Of a DNA stretch of 64,000 nucleotides, positions 27,167 to 35,859 are shown in pieces. The stretch is from Anabaena sp. UHCC 0187 (GTDB lineage: Bacteria; Cyanobacteriota; Cyanobacteriia; Cyanobacteriales; Nostocaceae). The position numbers were made by a program, and so were the translations under genes. The notes under the pieces were generated by a model that did no database searches, was not told where the DNA came from, and saw only the letters and a list, made by a program, of their open reading frames with translations. Location of the stretch: contig NZ_VILB01000011.1 in NCBI RefSeq assembly GCF_009712035.1, positions 633,281-697,280 on the forward strand, in the 5' to 3' direction. The stretch's first letter is position 1. Each line of letters opens with the position of its first letter.

Positions 27167-28138
27167 CTAAGATATCACTTTTTTGTTAATTCTCTGCCCA
27201 ATTGATCTCAAAGGCTGTAACAACATATTGGTGACACTATTAAACAAATTCGATTCGCCATTTGCTAAACCAAAGCTGAGTTTTTCATAGTTCCTTGGTA
27301 CATATAAAGTACCAAATATCCAATCCCAAAAAGACAGAATGTAACCAAAGTTTTTATCATAATGCTTTGGCTCAACACTATGATGAATATGATGTTGAGC
27401 AGGACTCATGAAAACATGACTAACTTTATAGGGGTAATTCAACCAAATATGAGAATGTCGTAAGTTAGCACCAGTTAAATAAAAGAGAAATATCTCCCAA
27501 TCAACTCCATAAATGGATAAATGGGAGACTTGATTACCAAATAAATAAATCCAAATTCCTGTAGTAAAACCCAGCATTGCCATTGCAAAGATCATACTTA
27601 AAAGCAAATCAAAGGGATGAGAACGATAAACAGTCATCGGAGTTAGTACATCCGCAGAATGATGGACTTTGTGAAATTCCCAAAAGAATGAACTTCTATG
27701 AGCTAAGTAATGATAACAATAATAAGCAAAATCCCCCGCTAAAGCCACAACAATACTTAATGTGACATAATGATACCATTGAGGATGAGTAATGAAAAAG
27801 GGTGTTGTGAGGTGCGTAATTTCTGTTAAATAATGACAAATGATATTTGCTAGATTTGGTAGAGATAATATAATTGGCAATATTACAAATATTTCTAAGA
27901 ACGAAGATAAAAAATAATACTTGTATTCAGCGATCGCTGAAGGATGTAAATAAACGGCTTTTGGCAAAAGATACTGTCTTAAATTTATCTGTTCGTCTTG
28001 TTGAGATAAACCTAATTTATATATAACTAAAGCTAGTAACAAAGCCGAAAGTATATATAACCAATGAATCTCAGATGAACTTATAAATGGCACTAGGAAT
28101 GGATAAAAAATCCGCAGATTTTGGATTTGTGTAATCAT
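27167..28138 (-). CDS. Sterol desaturase/fatty acid hydroxylase family membrane di-iron enzyme
   Basis: This 323-residue integral membrane protein has three histidine boxes: HYLAHR (HX3H), HKVHHS (HXXHH) and HHIHHS (HXXHH). Hydrophobic helices lie at about 27-45, 70-95, 110-135 and 180-225. The boxes bind a di-iron centre that uses O2 to hydroxylate or desaturate a lipid, carotenoid or acyl substrate. It is the first gene of the minus-strand cluster, 129 bases upstream of the 176-residue protein. It may prepare or modify an acyl unit of the NRPS/PKS product, or it may be an unrelated lipid gene. It is divergent from bvdR. Confidence 0.88.
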   Translation of the reverse strand: MITQIQNLRIFYPFLVPFISSSEIHWLYILSALLLALVIYKLGLSQQDEQINLRQYLLPKAVYLHPSAIAEYKYYFLSSFLEIFVILPIILSLPNLANIICHYLTEITHLTTPFFITHPQWYHYVTLSIVVALAGDFAYYCYHYLAHRSSFFWEFHKVHHSADVLTPMTVYRSHPFDLLLSMIFAMAMLGFTTGIWIYLFGNQVSHLSIYGVDWEIFLFYLTGANLRHSHIWLNYPYKVSHVFMSPAQHHIHHSVEPKHYDKNFGYILSFWDWIFGTLYVPRNYEKLSFGLANGESNLFNSVTNMLLQPLRSIGQRINKKVIS

Positions 28139-28586
28139 CTTAGATATTAGAAAAATAGCAATCTAGTAGATACTTCTGAAAGTTATCCAGGGATTTGATA
28201 TTTAAAGGAGAGAATAGACACATTTTATACACAAGATGTATAATTTTTTGGGTATTTTTTAATCTATATACCATATCGTGTAAAACTTATAACAGAACCT
28301 AATTATTTGCAAACGCGAATTCATGAAAAATTCAAAGAAAAATGCTCAAAAACCCTAAAAAAACATCTATGAAAAGTCAAAATCGTTTAATTACTTCTCT
28401 ATCCTGAGTTTTACACGATTTTTAAGCTGTATTATAGTTGTGATGATGTTTCCAAAATTACCAAAGAACTATAATATTTTACATTCAAGAGAAATACCCT
28501 AGAGGTATTAGATATTTCCTGATGTCGGCTTGTTGATAAAATACTAATGACATTAAACTCAAACATTGAAAACTGGTGATAAATTC
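28139..28586. other. Divergent control region between hydroxylase gene and bvdR
   Basis: This 448-base AT-rich spacer contains a 13-base inverted repeat, ATCGTGTAAAACT (28275-28287) and AGTTTTACACGAT (28407-28419), separated by 119 bases. I see no gene. A TTG at 28566 in frame with bvdR is unlikely to be the start, because BvdR similarity begins later. Confidence 0.5.
28275..28419. repeat. Perfect 13-base inverted repeat in divergent promoter region
   Basis: The arms at 28275-28287 and 28407-28419 are exact reverse complements. They may be paired operator sites or the ends of a small element. Nothing else identifies them. Confidence 0.5.
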
Positions 28587-29585
28587 ATGTACAATTACGA
28601 GTCACCTTTATCCACGAACAGTCTCAGGGTGGGTTTAGTGGGGACTGGTTACGCAGCTAAACTCAGGGCTGAAGCCTTATTGCAAGACCCTCGCACTGAT
28701 TTAATCGCCATAGCTGGCAATCCCGAAAGAACACCAGCTTTAGCCCAAGAATACGCAACTGTTGCCATAAGTTCTTGGCAACAGTTAGTAGAACGGGAAG
28801 ATTTAGATATGGTGGTCATCTGCACCATTAATCGAGATCATGGTAAAATTACCCATGCTGCCCTATCTAGCGGTAAGCACGTCATTGTTGAATATCCTCT
28901 CTCTGTGGATGTGAAAGAAGCTGAAGAACTGATTGCTTTAGCGAAAACAGTCAATAAACTGTTGCACGTCGAACACATTGAACTTTTGGGTGGTTGGCAT
29001 CAAACTTTAAAACAATACCTAGATCAAATCGGTGATTTGTTTTATGTTCGCTATAGTACCCTTAACTCCCAACACCCAGCCCCACGCAAGTGGACTTATG
29101 ATCATGAGATGTTTGGCTTTCCGCTGATTGGGGCATTATCTCGGTTACATCGTCTCATTGATTTGTTTGGTAAAGTCTTTACAGTCAACAGTCATCAGCG
29201 ATATTGGCAAACCGAGCCTGATTATTACCAAACCTGTTTATGTTCAGCCCAGTTGTGCTTTGATAGTGGATTATTGGCCCAGGTAATTTATGGCAAGGGT
29301 GAAACCTTGTGGCAGTCAGAACGCAAATTAGAAGTTCAAGGTGAAAAAGGGGAGATAATTCTGGATGGTGATACAGGAACTTTGGTGTTAGCAGAGGAAA
29401 CAAAATTGATCGAAGTGGGTACGCGTCGGGGTTTATTTGCCAAAGATACGACTATGGTATTAGATTACTTGTTTGATGGTAGTCCCTTATATATCACCCC
29501 AGAACAAAGCTTGTATACTTTAAAGGTGGCAGATGCTGCACGCAGAGCGGCGACAACTGGATTAACTATATTTTTAAAAGAGTAG
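28587..29585 (+). CDS. bvdR: Biliverdin reductase BvdR (Gfo/Idh/MocA fold)
   Basis: This 332-residue NAD(P)H-dependent oxidoreductase reduces biliverdin IX-alpha to bilirubin in cyanobacteria. The N-terminal Rossmann fold has VGLVGTGYAAKLRAEALL. The central motifs GKHVIVEYPLS and LLHVEHIELLGGWH, and the later RYSTLNSQ, PRKWTYDHEMFGFPL and GSP-LY patterns, agree with what I remember of the Synechocystis enzyme. This separates it from generic Gfo/Idh proteins. The ATG at 28587 is preferred over a TTG 21 bases upstream. It is followed after 11 bases by map, so the two probably form an operon. A degenerate sequence resembling parts of this gene lies near petF. Confidence 0.88.
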   Translation: MYNYESPLSTNSLRVGLVGTGYAAKLRAEALLQDPRTDLIAIAGNPERTPALAQEYATVAISSWQQLVEREDLDMVVICTINRDHGKITHAALSSGKHVIVEYPLSVDVKEAEELIALAKTVNKLLHVEHIELLGGWHQTLKQYLDQIGDLFYVRYSTLNSQHPAPRKWTYDHEMFGFPLIGALSRLHRLIDLFGKVFTVNSHQRYWQTEPDYYQTCLCSAQLCFDSGLLAQVIYGKGETLWQSERKLEVQGEKGEIILDGDTGTLVLAEETKLIEVGTRRGLFAKDTTMVLDYLFDGSPLYITPEQSLYTLKVADAARRAATTGLTIFLKE

Positions 29586-29596
29586 ATACAAAATTG

Positions 29597-30367
29597 ATGA
29601 AAACCGAAACCATAGTCATTTTATCCCAGCGAGAAATCGAAAAAATGCGTCGCGCTGGCAGCTTGGCCGCTAAGTTGTTACAACATTTAGAACCTTTAGT
29701 GAAACCGGGGGTAAGTACCCTGCAATTGAACGATGAAGCGGAAAGATGGACTCTACAGCACGGAGCTAAAAGCGCCCCTTTAGGTTATAAAGGTTATCCT
29801 AAGTCAATTTGTACCAGTGTGAATGAGGTAATCTGTCACGGTATTCCCAATGCTAAACAAATTCTCAAGGATGGGGACATTATTAATATAGATGTTACAC
29901 CTATTGTTGAGGGTTATCATGGTGATACGTCAAAAACATTTCTGGTTGGTAATCCTAGCCCCACAGCCCAAAAGTTAGTAGAAGTAACCCAAGAGTGTCT
30001 GCGTTTAGGAATTGCAGAGGTAAAACCAGGGGCGAAAATTGGGGATATTGGGGCAGCTATTCAAGAGTATGCTGAGTCTTTCGGCTTTTCAGTGGTGCGG
30101 GATTTTGTCGGCCACGGAATTAGTAATATTTTCCACACTGCACCGGATGTTCCCCATTATGGCATTAGGGGGAGAGGCAAGAAACTCAGAGCCGGTATGG
30201 TGTTTACCATTGAACCGATGATTAATGAAGGAACTCATGAAGCCCAAATGCTCAGTGATGGTTGGACTGCGGTAACAAGCGATCGCCTACTCTCTGCTCA
30301 ATTTGAGCATACCATTGCTGTCACGGAAGATGGGGTAGAAATCCTGACTTTACCAGAAAACTCATAA
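29597..30367 (+). CDS. map: Methionine aminopeptidase type I
   Basis: This 256-residue cytoplasmic metalloenzyme removes the initiator Met from nascent proteins. The metal ligands are visible: Asp in INIDVTPIVEGYHGD, the second Asp in GDTSKTF, His in GHGISNIFH, Glu in FTIEPMIN and Glu in QFEHTIAVTEDG. The N-terminal helix (QREIEKMRRAG) starts the family fold, and there is no zinc-finger extension. The ATG at 29597 is preferred to a TTG one codon upstream. It is closely linked to bvdR (11-base gap) and is followed by a strong hairpin at 30415-30448. Confidence 0.95.
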   Translation: MKTETIVILSQREIEKMRRAGSLAAKLLQHLEPLVKPGVSTLQLNDEAERWTLQHGAKSAPLGYKGYPKSICTSVNEVICHGIPNAKQILKDGDIINIDVTPIVEGYHGDTSKTFLVGNPSPTAQKLVEVTQECLRLGIAEVKPGAKIGDIGAAIQEYAESFGFSVVRDFVGHGISNIFHTAPDVPHYGIRGRGKKLRAGMVFTIEPMINEGTHEAQMLSDGWTAVTSDRLLSAQFEHTIAVTEDGVEILTLPENS

Positions 30368-30414
30368 TCTCTCCACTGCTTTTACATATTAAAATAACCC
30401 CACTCGGTTATAGA

Positions 30415-30448
30415 AAAATCCCCAAGAGTTTTCACTCCAGGGGATTTT
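30415..30448. terminator. Hairpin between convergent map and hypothetical gene
   Basis: The arms AAAATCCCC (30415-30423) and GGGGATTTT (30440-30448) form a 9-pair stem with A-rich and T-rich flanks, fitting a bidirectional intrinsic terminator between two convergent genes. Confidence 0.75.
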
Positions 30449-30465
30449 GAGAATCAGGTATGGTT

Positions 30466-30873
30466 CTAAACAGGAAGGGCAGCGGCGTTATTTTTTAGAG
30501 CAGCTTCTTTAATTAAGGCTGCTTTTGCACGACTGTCTAATATTTCTTGATAATATTCTTCAGGTGTTAACCCATAATCTCTCTTCACATAGGCAATTTT
30601 ATCTTTAATACAGTCTTCAATCATTAATTTGACATCAACAAGATAATAATCTTCATTGAATGATTTAATATGTACCTTATGAGTTATGGAAGGAACTGCA
30701 AGTTTTTTTAGACCTCTTGCTTCTTTTAATACCCGACTACCTAGTAAATTGTCATCAACATCAAAAAAACTAAAAATTGTTTTGCCTTTTGTATTTCTTT
30801 TTAAAGCTGGTTTAAATCCTACAAAAATATCAACTGATGGGAATACACGGGTTAAAAACAAAAAGTTATCCAT
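30466..30873 (-). CDS. Hypothetical protein, 135 residues
   Basis: This soluble protein of 135 residues has an AGGAA Shine-Dalgarno just upstream. A beta-rich N-terminal half (FLTRVFPSVDIFVGF, then repeated short strands) leads to a helical, charged C-terminal third (about 90-135) ending in an Ala-rich stretch. I recognise no domain. It is convergent with map and has its own terminator hairpin. A hairpin-bearing sequence lies 30 bases upstream of its start, so an insertion near its promoter is possible. Confidence 0.55.
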   Translation of the reverse strand: MDNFLFLTRVFPSVDIFVGFKPALKRNTKGKTIFSFFDVDDNLLGSRVLKEARGLKKLAVPSITHKVHIKSFNEDYYLVDVKLMIEDCIKDKIAYVKRDYGLTPEEYYQEILDSRAKAALIKEAALKNNAAALPV

Positions 30874-30902
30874 TATTATTTCCTGTTGGTTTTTATCAAC
30901 TA

Positions 30903-30929
30903 CCCCATCTTACTTCGTTGAAGATGGGG
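30903..30929. repeat. Hairpin CCCCATCTT/AAGATGGGG, possible mobile-element end
   Basis: A perfect 9-pair stem (30903-30911 with 30921-30929) closes a 9-base loop (ACTTCGTTG). It lies upstream of a hypothetical gene rather than after one, which argues against a plain terminator. Similar hairpins occur at the ends of IS200/IS605-like elements, but no transposase is seen here. Confidence 0.4.
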
Positions 30930-31164
30930 TTCTTGTACCTCATAACACCTGGAGGTGCTGTAATTCTACTAAGTAGCGCAAGAGCCTACTTTATTAAGTC
31001 ATGGTTATCTCATTATAGAATCAAAAAGTATATAAATTAACTAAAAATAATTCTTTCAATTGTTACTGTGAAAAAGAGTTTACCAACTATGAGTAATTCT
31101 CTTCATTAGCAATCATTAAAGTTCCTAATTAACCTTTCTCTTTCTCAACAAAGGTAATATTATC

Positions 31165-31419
31165 ATGACATCCCTAAACGAAGTTATCAATGGTAAAAAA
31201 CCCATTGAAGAAGCAATTCTTGAAGCTATTACAGAAGCGCGGACAACCTGTACAGAAAATGGTAATAATTCCGCTAATTGTGCAGTAGCTTGGGATATTG
31301 TCGAAGAATTGCAAGCAGAAAAAGCCCATCAAAAACAAGCAAAACACCGCAAAACAGCCTTGGAAGAATACTGTGAAATGTATCCAGATGCTTTGGAGTG
31401 TTTAATTTACGATCTTTAA
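31165..31419 (+). CDS. Calvin cycle regulatory protein CP12
   Basis: This 84-residue redox-controlled linker protein binds GAPDH and phosphoribulokinase in an inactive complex when oxidised in the dark. The core motif AWDIVEEL is present. Both Cys pairs are visible: TCTENGNNSANC in the N-terminal half and YCEMYPDALEC near the C-terminus. The C-terminal end LIYDL replaces the more usual RIYDD, a small departure in the GAPDH-binding tail. The gene stands alone with a good ATG; a hairpin follows at 31439-31459. Confidence 0.92.
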   Translation: MTSLNEVINGKKPIEEAILEAITEARTTCTENGNNSANCAVAWDIVEELQAEKAHQKQAKHRKTALEEYCEMYPDALECLIYDL

Positions 31420-31438
31420 TTATCTTTAATTTAGATCA

Positions 31439-31459
31439 GGGTTTAGCAATGCTAAACCC
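31439..31459. terminator. Hairpin between cp12 and tlyA
   Basis: The stem GGGTTTAGC (31439-31447) pairs with GCTAAACCC (31451-31459) around a 3-base loop, between two convergent genes. It lacks a clear T-run, so it may be a dispersed repeat hairpin acting as a weak terminator. Confidence 0.5.
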
Positions 31460-31483
31460 CTACTACTACTACAAAATTAATCA

Positions 31484-32302
31484 TTATTTTTTCCCAAACT
31501 CCTGAATTACTTGTTTAGTAATTTCTTGAATTGCTGCTAAAGTTGGTGGTATGATTTCGCTTTCCATTGCCAACCATAAAAGATATTCAATATTTCCTGC
31601 TGGGCCTGTTATGGGTGACCAAGTTAAACCTTTATATTTCCATCCTAATTCTAACGCCCCTTTCATAACATTAAAAATTGCATCAGCTTGGTCATGAGGA
31701 TCGCGGACAACGCCTTTTTTGCCTATGCGAGACTTGCCAACCTCAAATTGTGGTTTTACTAGCAATACAGCCTCTCTAGGAGCTTGTGTTAATTGCCATA
31801 CTGCTGGCAAAATTTTGGTTAAAGAAATAAAGGAAACATCCACAACTATTAAATCAGGAAATATAGCATTTTCAGCATATAATTCTTCTGGTTGTAGTTG
31901 ACGTAAATTCGTGCGTTCTTTTAAAATTACCCGTTCATCATTTCTAATTTTCCAGTCAACTTGTCCATAACCAACATCTACACCGTAAACTTGTTTTGCA
32001 CCGGCTTGTAATAAACAATCTGTAAATCCACCTGTGGAGATTCCCCCGTCTAAACAAATCCTGTCAGTTACAGAAATCTCAAAAAATTTTAAAGCCTTAG
32101 CGAGTTTTTCACCACCACGAGAAACAAAAGGTGGACGTTCTTTAACTTGAATTTCTGCGGTAATATCAACTTCCGTCCCAACTTTATCAACCATTTGTTG
32201 ATTTACAGTCACTTCCCCAGCCTGAATTAGCCGTTGTGCTTGTTGACGGGAGGGAGATAATCCCAAATCCACTAATAATGTATCTAATCGCTGTTTAACC
32301 AA
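31484..32302 (-). CDS. tlyA: TlyA family rRNA (cytidine-2'-O)-methyltransferase
   Basis: This 272-residue protein has an N-terminal S4 RNA-binding domain (about 1-60; RLDTLLVDLGL, QRLIQAGEVTVN). A FtsJ-like SAM-dependent methyltransferase domain follows, with motif I CLDGGISTGGFTDCLLQ near 85 and VDVSFISL. Family members methylate 16S and/or 23S rRNA cytidines; old annotations call them hemolysins. In the canonical motif, DvGaSTGGFTD, the second residue is usually Val or Ile rather than Gly (here DGGISTGG). The length is normal and the gene is convergent with cp12. Confidence 0.92.
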   Translation of the reverse strand: MVKQRLDTLLVDLGLSPSRQQAQRLIQAGEVTVNQQMVDKVGTEVDITAEIQVKERPPFVSRGGEKLAKALKFFEISVTDRICLDGGISTGGFTDCLLQAGAKQVYGVDVGYGQVDWKIRNDERVILKERTNLRQLQPEELYAENAIFPDLIVVDVSFISLTKILPAVWQLTQAPREAVLLVKPQFEVGKSRIGKKGVVRDPHDQADAIFNVMKGALELGWKYKGLTWSPITGPAGNIEYLLWLAMESEIIPPTLAAIQEITKQVIQEFGKK

Positions 32303-32400
32303 TTTTACCTTCTATATTTTTATGGGTGCTTTTCTATTCTAAATCCTAAATTATGCTATTAATCTTAAATATTCAAAAAATAGATACCAAAAATAAAAAT

Positions 32401-32433
32401 AGATCCCCAATTTCTTTGAGAAGTCGGGGATCT
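32401..32433 (-). terminator. Intrinsic terminator of the DUF1361 gene
   Basis: The arms AGATCCCC (32401-32408) and GGGGATCT (32426-32433) form an 8-pair stem. On the minus strand the stem is followed by an AT-rich, T-containing stretch, and it lies 14 bases past the DUF1361 stop. Confidence 0.7.
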
Positions 32434-32447
32434 TTAATATTATGTAA

Positions 32448-33104
32448 TTAGCCAATATTCTGAATCTGATGATCATTCGCTTGTGAATTAACTCCCTGAT
32501 TCACAAAACCCAAAGTAACTCGTTTCATGAACCAATGCAAACACCAAAGAATTATAAAAGTGAGGGTAATAATTACTAAGGGTTGTTTACCAAGAATTTC
32601 TTCGACACCTTTAGTGATTATGGCATCTGGTTGAGTAATAAAATCCCAACTATTAAACCGCAAAAACCGTCCCCAATAAATACCCACAGCAGACAGAGCA
32701 TGAGTAATCAATTCAACAGCAAAAATCCATTTACTTTTGCCAATGCGATGTAAATAGTAACCCAAATTTATTAAAGATATGACATAAGCTTCAAATCCGC
32801 CAAGAATAACAACAAGATAAACAGGAATTAAAACTAATGTAATCATCCAGACTGATTGAACTCGCCGAATATCATCTATTAAGTGAATGACATCAGTTAA
32901 TAAATAAGGCGCATTGGGTAAAAAAGCATAGAAACTCAGAAATCCTAGCCACCAAATCCAAGAACCTCCACGTTTACTGCGAAACAGCCAAATACTTAAA
33001 GCTAAAGGTATAAAAGCCAGAAACAAATTCCAAGTCATCCACCGCATATTAATTTGTAATACTTGGATAACTGTTGTTATTAATTCAATCACTTCTGTTT
33101 TCAT
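32448..33104 (-). CDS. DUF1361 family membrane protein
   Basis: This 218-residue integral membrane protein has about six hydrophobic helices. It carries the DUF1361 landmarks WNLFLAFIPLALS near residue 25, LPNAPYLLTD near 61 and WGRFLRFNSWD near 143. The biochemical role is unknown to me. It is a single gene with its own terminator, between tlyA and the phycobilisome gene apcF. Confidence 0.82.
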   Translation of the reverse strand: MKTEVIELITTVIQVLQINMRWMTWNLFLAFIPLALSIWLFRSKRGGSWIWWLGFLSFYAFLPNAPYLLTDVIHLIDDIRRVQSVWMITLVLIPVYLVVILGGFEAYVISLINLGYYLHRIGKSKWIFAVELITHALSAVGIYWGRFLRFNSWDFITQPDAIITKGVEEILGKQPLVIITLTFIILWCLHWFMKRVTLGFVNQGVNSQANDHQIQNIG

Positions 33105-33532
33105 TGAATTTTAATTGCAATAGAATGTGGTTTTTATTTACACAATATTTGTAGTTGTAGACTTTTGGCAAGTCTAAAAACATTGTGTGTAAAAATCCTA
33201 TATTAAATCACCGTTGCCTAAAATGGTTGTTTTTCAACATTTCTGTGATGTAGCCAGTGAAATTTAGAGACATAAAGACTTTCAAGATGTTCCCCCCTAT
33301 AATTACAACAGTTACTGTGAAATTTCCCAATTAACAACTAAGATGACTAAGATGTAAACAACTCCTTCTTCTCTTCCTCAGCGTCCTCTGCGCCTCTGCG
33401 GTTAGTTAAAAAAATCCGTTAAAAAAATAAACGCACCTTGTCAAAAATGCCAAAGTGCGATAATCATTTAGTCCCACTCCATGAGGACTTTGTTTGTGTG
33501 GTCCCGCGATTTATAATCACCCAAATTAGCGA
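33105..33532. other. Spacer between DUF1361 gene and apcF
   Basis: This 428-base region contains the apcF terminator (33432-33459), a small hairpin at 33158-33176 (TAGACTT/AAGTCTA) and a reverse-orientation copy of the CGCAGAGG-type dispersed repeat at about 33376-33402. I see no gene. Confidence 0.5.
33432..33459 (-). terminator. Intrinsic terminator of apcF
   Basis: CGCACCTTG (33432-33440) pairs with CAAAGTGCG (33451-33459) with one mismatch. On the minus strand the stem is followed by a T-rich run. It lies about 74 bases past the apcF stop. Confidence 0.6.
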
Positions 33533-34042
33533 TTAAATATCAATCTCACTCAATTCACGAGTGATATAGTCAAAAGGCTCATCAACAAAAGCAGTATTAG
33601 CAATACCAGCAGCCGCTACCTGTTCCTTAACAATACCCTTCATAATCTGGATACCTTGCACAGTAGAACCAATGGGTACACCCAAGGAATTGTAAGTTTC
33701 CCGGAGTCCTTGTAATACCCGCTCATCCAGAACATTCATATTACCAGCTACTAGCGCATAGGTAGCGTAGCGGAGGTAATAATCCATATCTCGCAAACAA
33801 GCGGCAAACCGACGGGTTGTGTAAGCATTGCCACCAGGACGAATCAATTCTGGTAGTTCTTCAAATAACTTTGCCCCAGCTTGTTTCACAATTGCGGCAG
33901 CATTAGAATTAATTGCGGCTGCGGCTTGGACTCTAGCTGTTCCACTATCGAAGTAGGATTTGAGGGTATCAATAGCATTCCGGTCAAAATAACGTCCGGT
34001 TACGTCATAATTCTTAATTAAAGTTGTAACGGCATCGCGCAT
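33533..34042 (-). CDS. apcF: Allophycocyanin beta-18 subunit ApcF
   Basis: This 169-residue phycobiliprotein of the phycobilisome core replaces one beta subunit in the terminal-emitter discs next to ApcE. Cys82 (ACLRDMDYYLRY) is the phycocyanobilin attachment site, and GGNAYTTRR contains the Asn methylated in beta-type subunits. The N-terminus MRDAVTTLIKNYDVTGRYFD and the C-terminus ITRELSEIDI fit ApcF rather than ApcB. The start at 34042 follows this; an open frame extends five codons upstream. It is transcribed divergently from glnA. Confidence 0.9.
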   Translation of the reverse strand: MRDAVTTLIKNYDVTGRYFDRNAIDTLKSYFDSGTARVQAAAAINSNAAAIVKQAGAKLFEELPELIRPGGNAYTTRRFAACLRDMDYYLRYATYALVAGNMNVLDERVLQGLRETYNSLGVPIGSTVQGIQIMKGIVKEQVAAAGIANTAFVDEPFDYITRELSEIDI

Positions 34043-34411
34043 TCTTTTTTCTCCCAATCATTAGCTATCTATGATTTGATATTAATTTGGCTGCAATTAT
34101 GCACCAACAAAATCCCGTGCCAATTCACATAAAATAGTTACTGGCACAAAAACTATCTGCTATTTAAGGATTTTATGCCAAAGTTGACCCATGATTATGA
34201 ATTTTCTAGTTTTGTACAGATTAAGAAAGAAAGGTTAACATAACCTGTAATCCAGACAATCTGTAACAAACATGACAAAACCATGTCAAGTTAACTATTT
34301 ACGATATTCCAGGTGGTGTGTGACAACTTGGGTTAGCGTAACAAGGTGAGGATGCTTGGGCAGAGTTTGGTTTTATATTAGTTAATCGGCTACATCAGGA
34401 GTAAAGTAAAA
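34043..34411. other. Divergent apcF/glnA control region
   Basis: This 369-base intergenic region holds the candidate NtcA-type glnA promoter (34263-34305) and a good glnA ribosome-binding site (AGGAG at about 34398-34402). No gene is seen. Confidence 0.6.
34263..34305 (+). promoter_or_regulatory. Candidate NtcA-activated promoter of glnA
   Basis: GTA (34263-34265), eight bases and GAC (34274-34276) match the NtcA consensus GTA-N8-TAC with one mismatch. A TACGAT -10 (TA-N3-T) follows at 34300-34305 after 23 bases, inside the usual 20-24 spacing. Activation of glnA by NtcA under nitrogen limitation is established in related cyanobacteria. Confidence 0.6.
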
Positions 34412-35827
34412 ATGACAACCCCAAAAGAAATCTTGAAGAAGATTCAAGACGAAAAAATTCAGATGATTGATCTGAAATTCATTGATACACTGGGAACTTG
34501 GCAGCATTTGACCATGTACCAAGACCAGATTGATGAAAGTTCATTCTCTGACGGTGTTCCCTTCGACGGTTCTAGTATTCGGGGTTGGAAAGGCATCGAA
34601 GAATCTGACATGACAATGGTGCTTGATCCAAACACCGCTTGGATTGACCCCTTCATGAAAGAGCCAACTCTAAGTATCATTTGTAGTATTAAAGAACCCC
34701 GCACAGGCCAATGGTATAACCGTTGCCCCCGTGTTATTGCCCAAAAAGCCATAGATTATCTAGCTTCCACCGGACTTGGTGACACAGCTTTCTTTGGTCC
34801 TGAAGCTGAATTCTTCATTTTTGATGATGTCCGCTACGACCAAACCACCAACTCCGGTTACTACTATGTAGATTCCGTAGAAGGTCGTTGGAACACTGGT
34901 AGAGAAGAGGGTCCTAACCTGGGTTACAAAACCCGCGTTAAAGAAGGTTATTTCCCAGTTCCTCCCACTGACAGCTTTCAAGATATGCGGACAGAAATGC
35001 TGCTAACCATGAAAGATTGTGGCGTACCCATTGAAAAACAACACCACGAAGTTGCCACTGGTGGTCAGTGCGAACTTGGTTTCAAATTTGGTAAGTTGAT
35101 TGAAGCGGCTGACTGGTTGATGACTTACAAGTATGTGATCAAGAACGTTGCTAGAAAATACGGCAAAACCGTCACCTTCATGCCAAAACCCATTTTTGGC
35201 GATAACGGTTCTGGTATGCACTGTCACCAATCTATTTGGAAAAATGGTCAACCTCTATTTGCCGGTGACAAGTACGCTGGGATGAGCGAAATGGGACTTT
35301 ACTACATTGGTGGTATTCTCAAACACGCTCCAGCATTGTTGGCAATCACCAACCCTACCACCAACTCATACAAACGTCTCGTACCTGGTTATGAAGCCCC
35401 TGTAAACTTGGCTTATTCCCAAGGTAATCGTTCTGCTTCTGTGCGGATTCCTCTTTCTGGAGACAACCCCAAAGCCAAGCGTTTAGAATTCCGTTGTCCA
35501 GACGCTACTTCTAATCCTTACTTAGCCTTTGCTGCTATGCTTTGCGCTGGGATTGATGGTATCAAAAACAAAATTCATCCTGGTGAACCCTTAGATAAGA
35601 ATATCTATGAACTCTCTCCAGAAGAATTGTCTAAGATTCCTTCTACTCCTGGTTCTTTAGAATTGGCTTTGGAAGCTTTGGAAAATGATCACGCTTTCTT
35701 AACTGAAAGTGGCGTTTTCTCTGAAGACTTTATCCAAAATTGGATTGATTACAAGGTTGCTAACGAAGTTAAGCAAATGCAATTGCGTCCACATCCTTAC
35801 GAATTCTTCTTATATTACGATTGCTAA
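34412..35827 (+). CDS. glnA: Glutamine synthetase type I
   Basis: This 471-residue dodecameric cytoplasmic enzyme condenses ammonia and glutamate to glutamine using ATP. It is the main ammonium-assimilating step in cyanobacteria. Family motifs are in order: [55 protein letters not shown] and RLEFRCPD. The C-terminus [11 protein letters not shown] is typical of cyanobacterial GlnA. In these organisms activity is controlled by small inactivating proteins (IF7/IF17) rather than adenylylation; the gene for one such protein is convergent immediately downstream. AGGAG precedes the ATG. Confidence 0.98.
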   Translation: MTTPKEILKKIQDEKIQMIDLKFIDTLGTWQHLTMYQDQIDESSFSDGVPFDGSSIRGWKGIEESDMTMVLDPNTAWIDPFMKEPTLSIICSIKEPRTGQWYNRCPRVIAQKAIDYLASTGLGDTAFFGPEAEFFIFDDVRYDQTTNSGYYYVDSVEGRWNTGREEGPNLGYKTRVKEGYFPVPPTDSFQDMRTEMLLTMKDCGVPIEKQHHEVATGGQCELGFKFGKLIEAADWLMTYKYVIKNVARKYGKTVTFMPKPIFGDNGSGMHCHQSIWKNGQPLFAGDKYAGMSEMGLYYIGGILKHAPALLAITNPTTNSYKRLVPGYEAPVNLAYSQGNRSASVRIPLSGDNPKAKRLEFRCPDATSNPYLAFAAMLCAGIDGIKNKIHPGEPLDKNIYELSPEELSKIPSTPGSLELALEALENDHAFLTESGVFSEDFIQNWIDYKVANEVKQMQLRPHPYEFFLYYDC

Positions 35828-35859
35828 TTGCAACGAGTAGTAAAAGTAGTAAATTTTTT

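Noticed and set aside
8641-28138. Microcystin, aeruginosin, cyanopeptolin or anabaenopeptin cluster
   Set aside because: The domain order (loading A without KR, one non-reducing PKS module, terminal C-A-PCP-TE) and the lack of methyltransferase, epimerase and KR domains do not fit these pathways.
33158-33176. Hairpin TAGACTT/AAGTCTA as a terminator
   Set aside because: It lies upstream of the DUF1361 gene and is not followed by a T-run on either strand in the right place.
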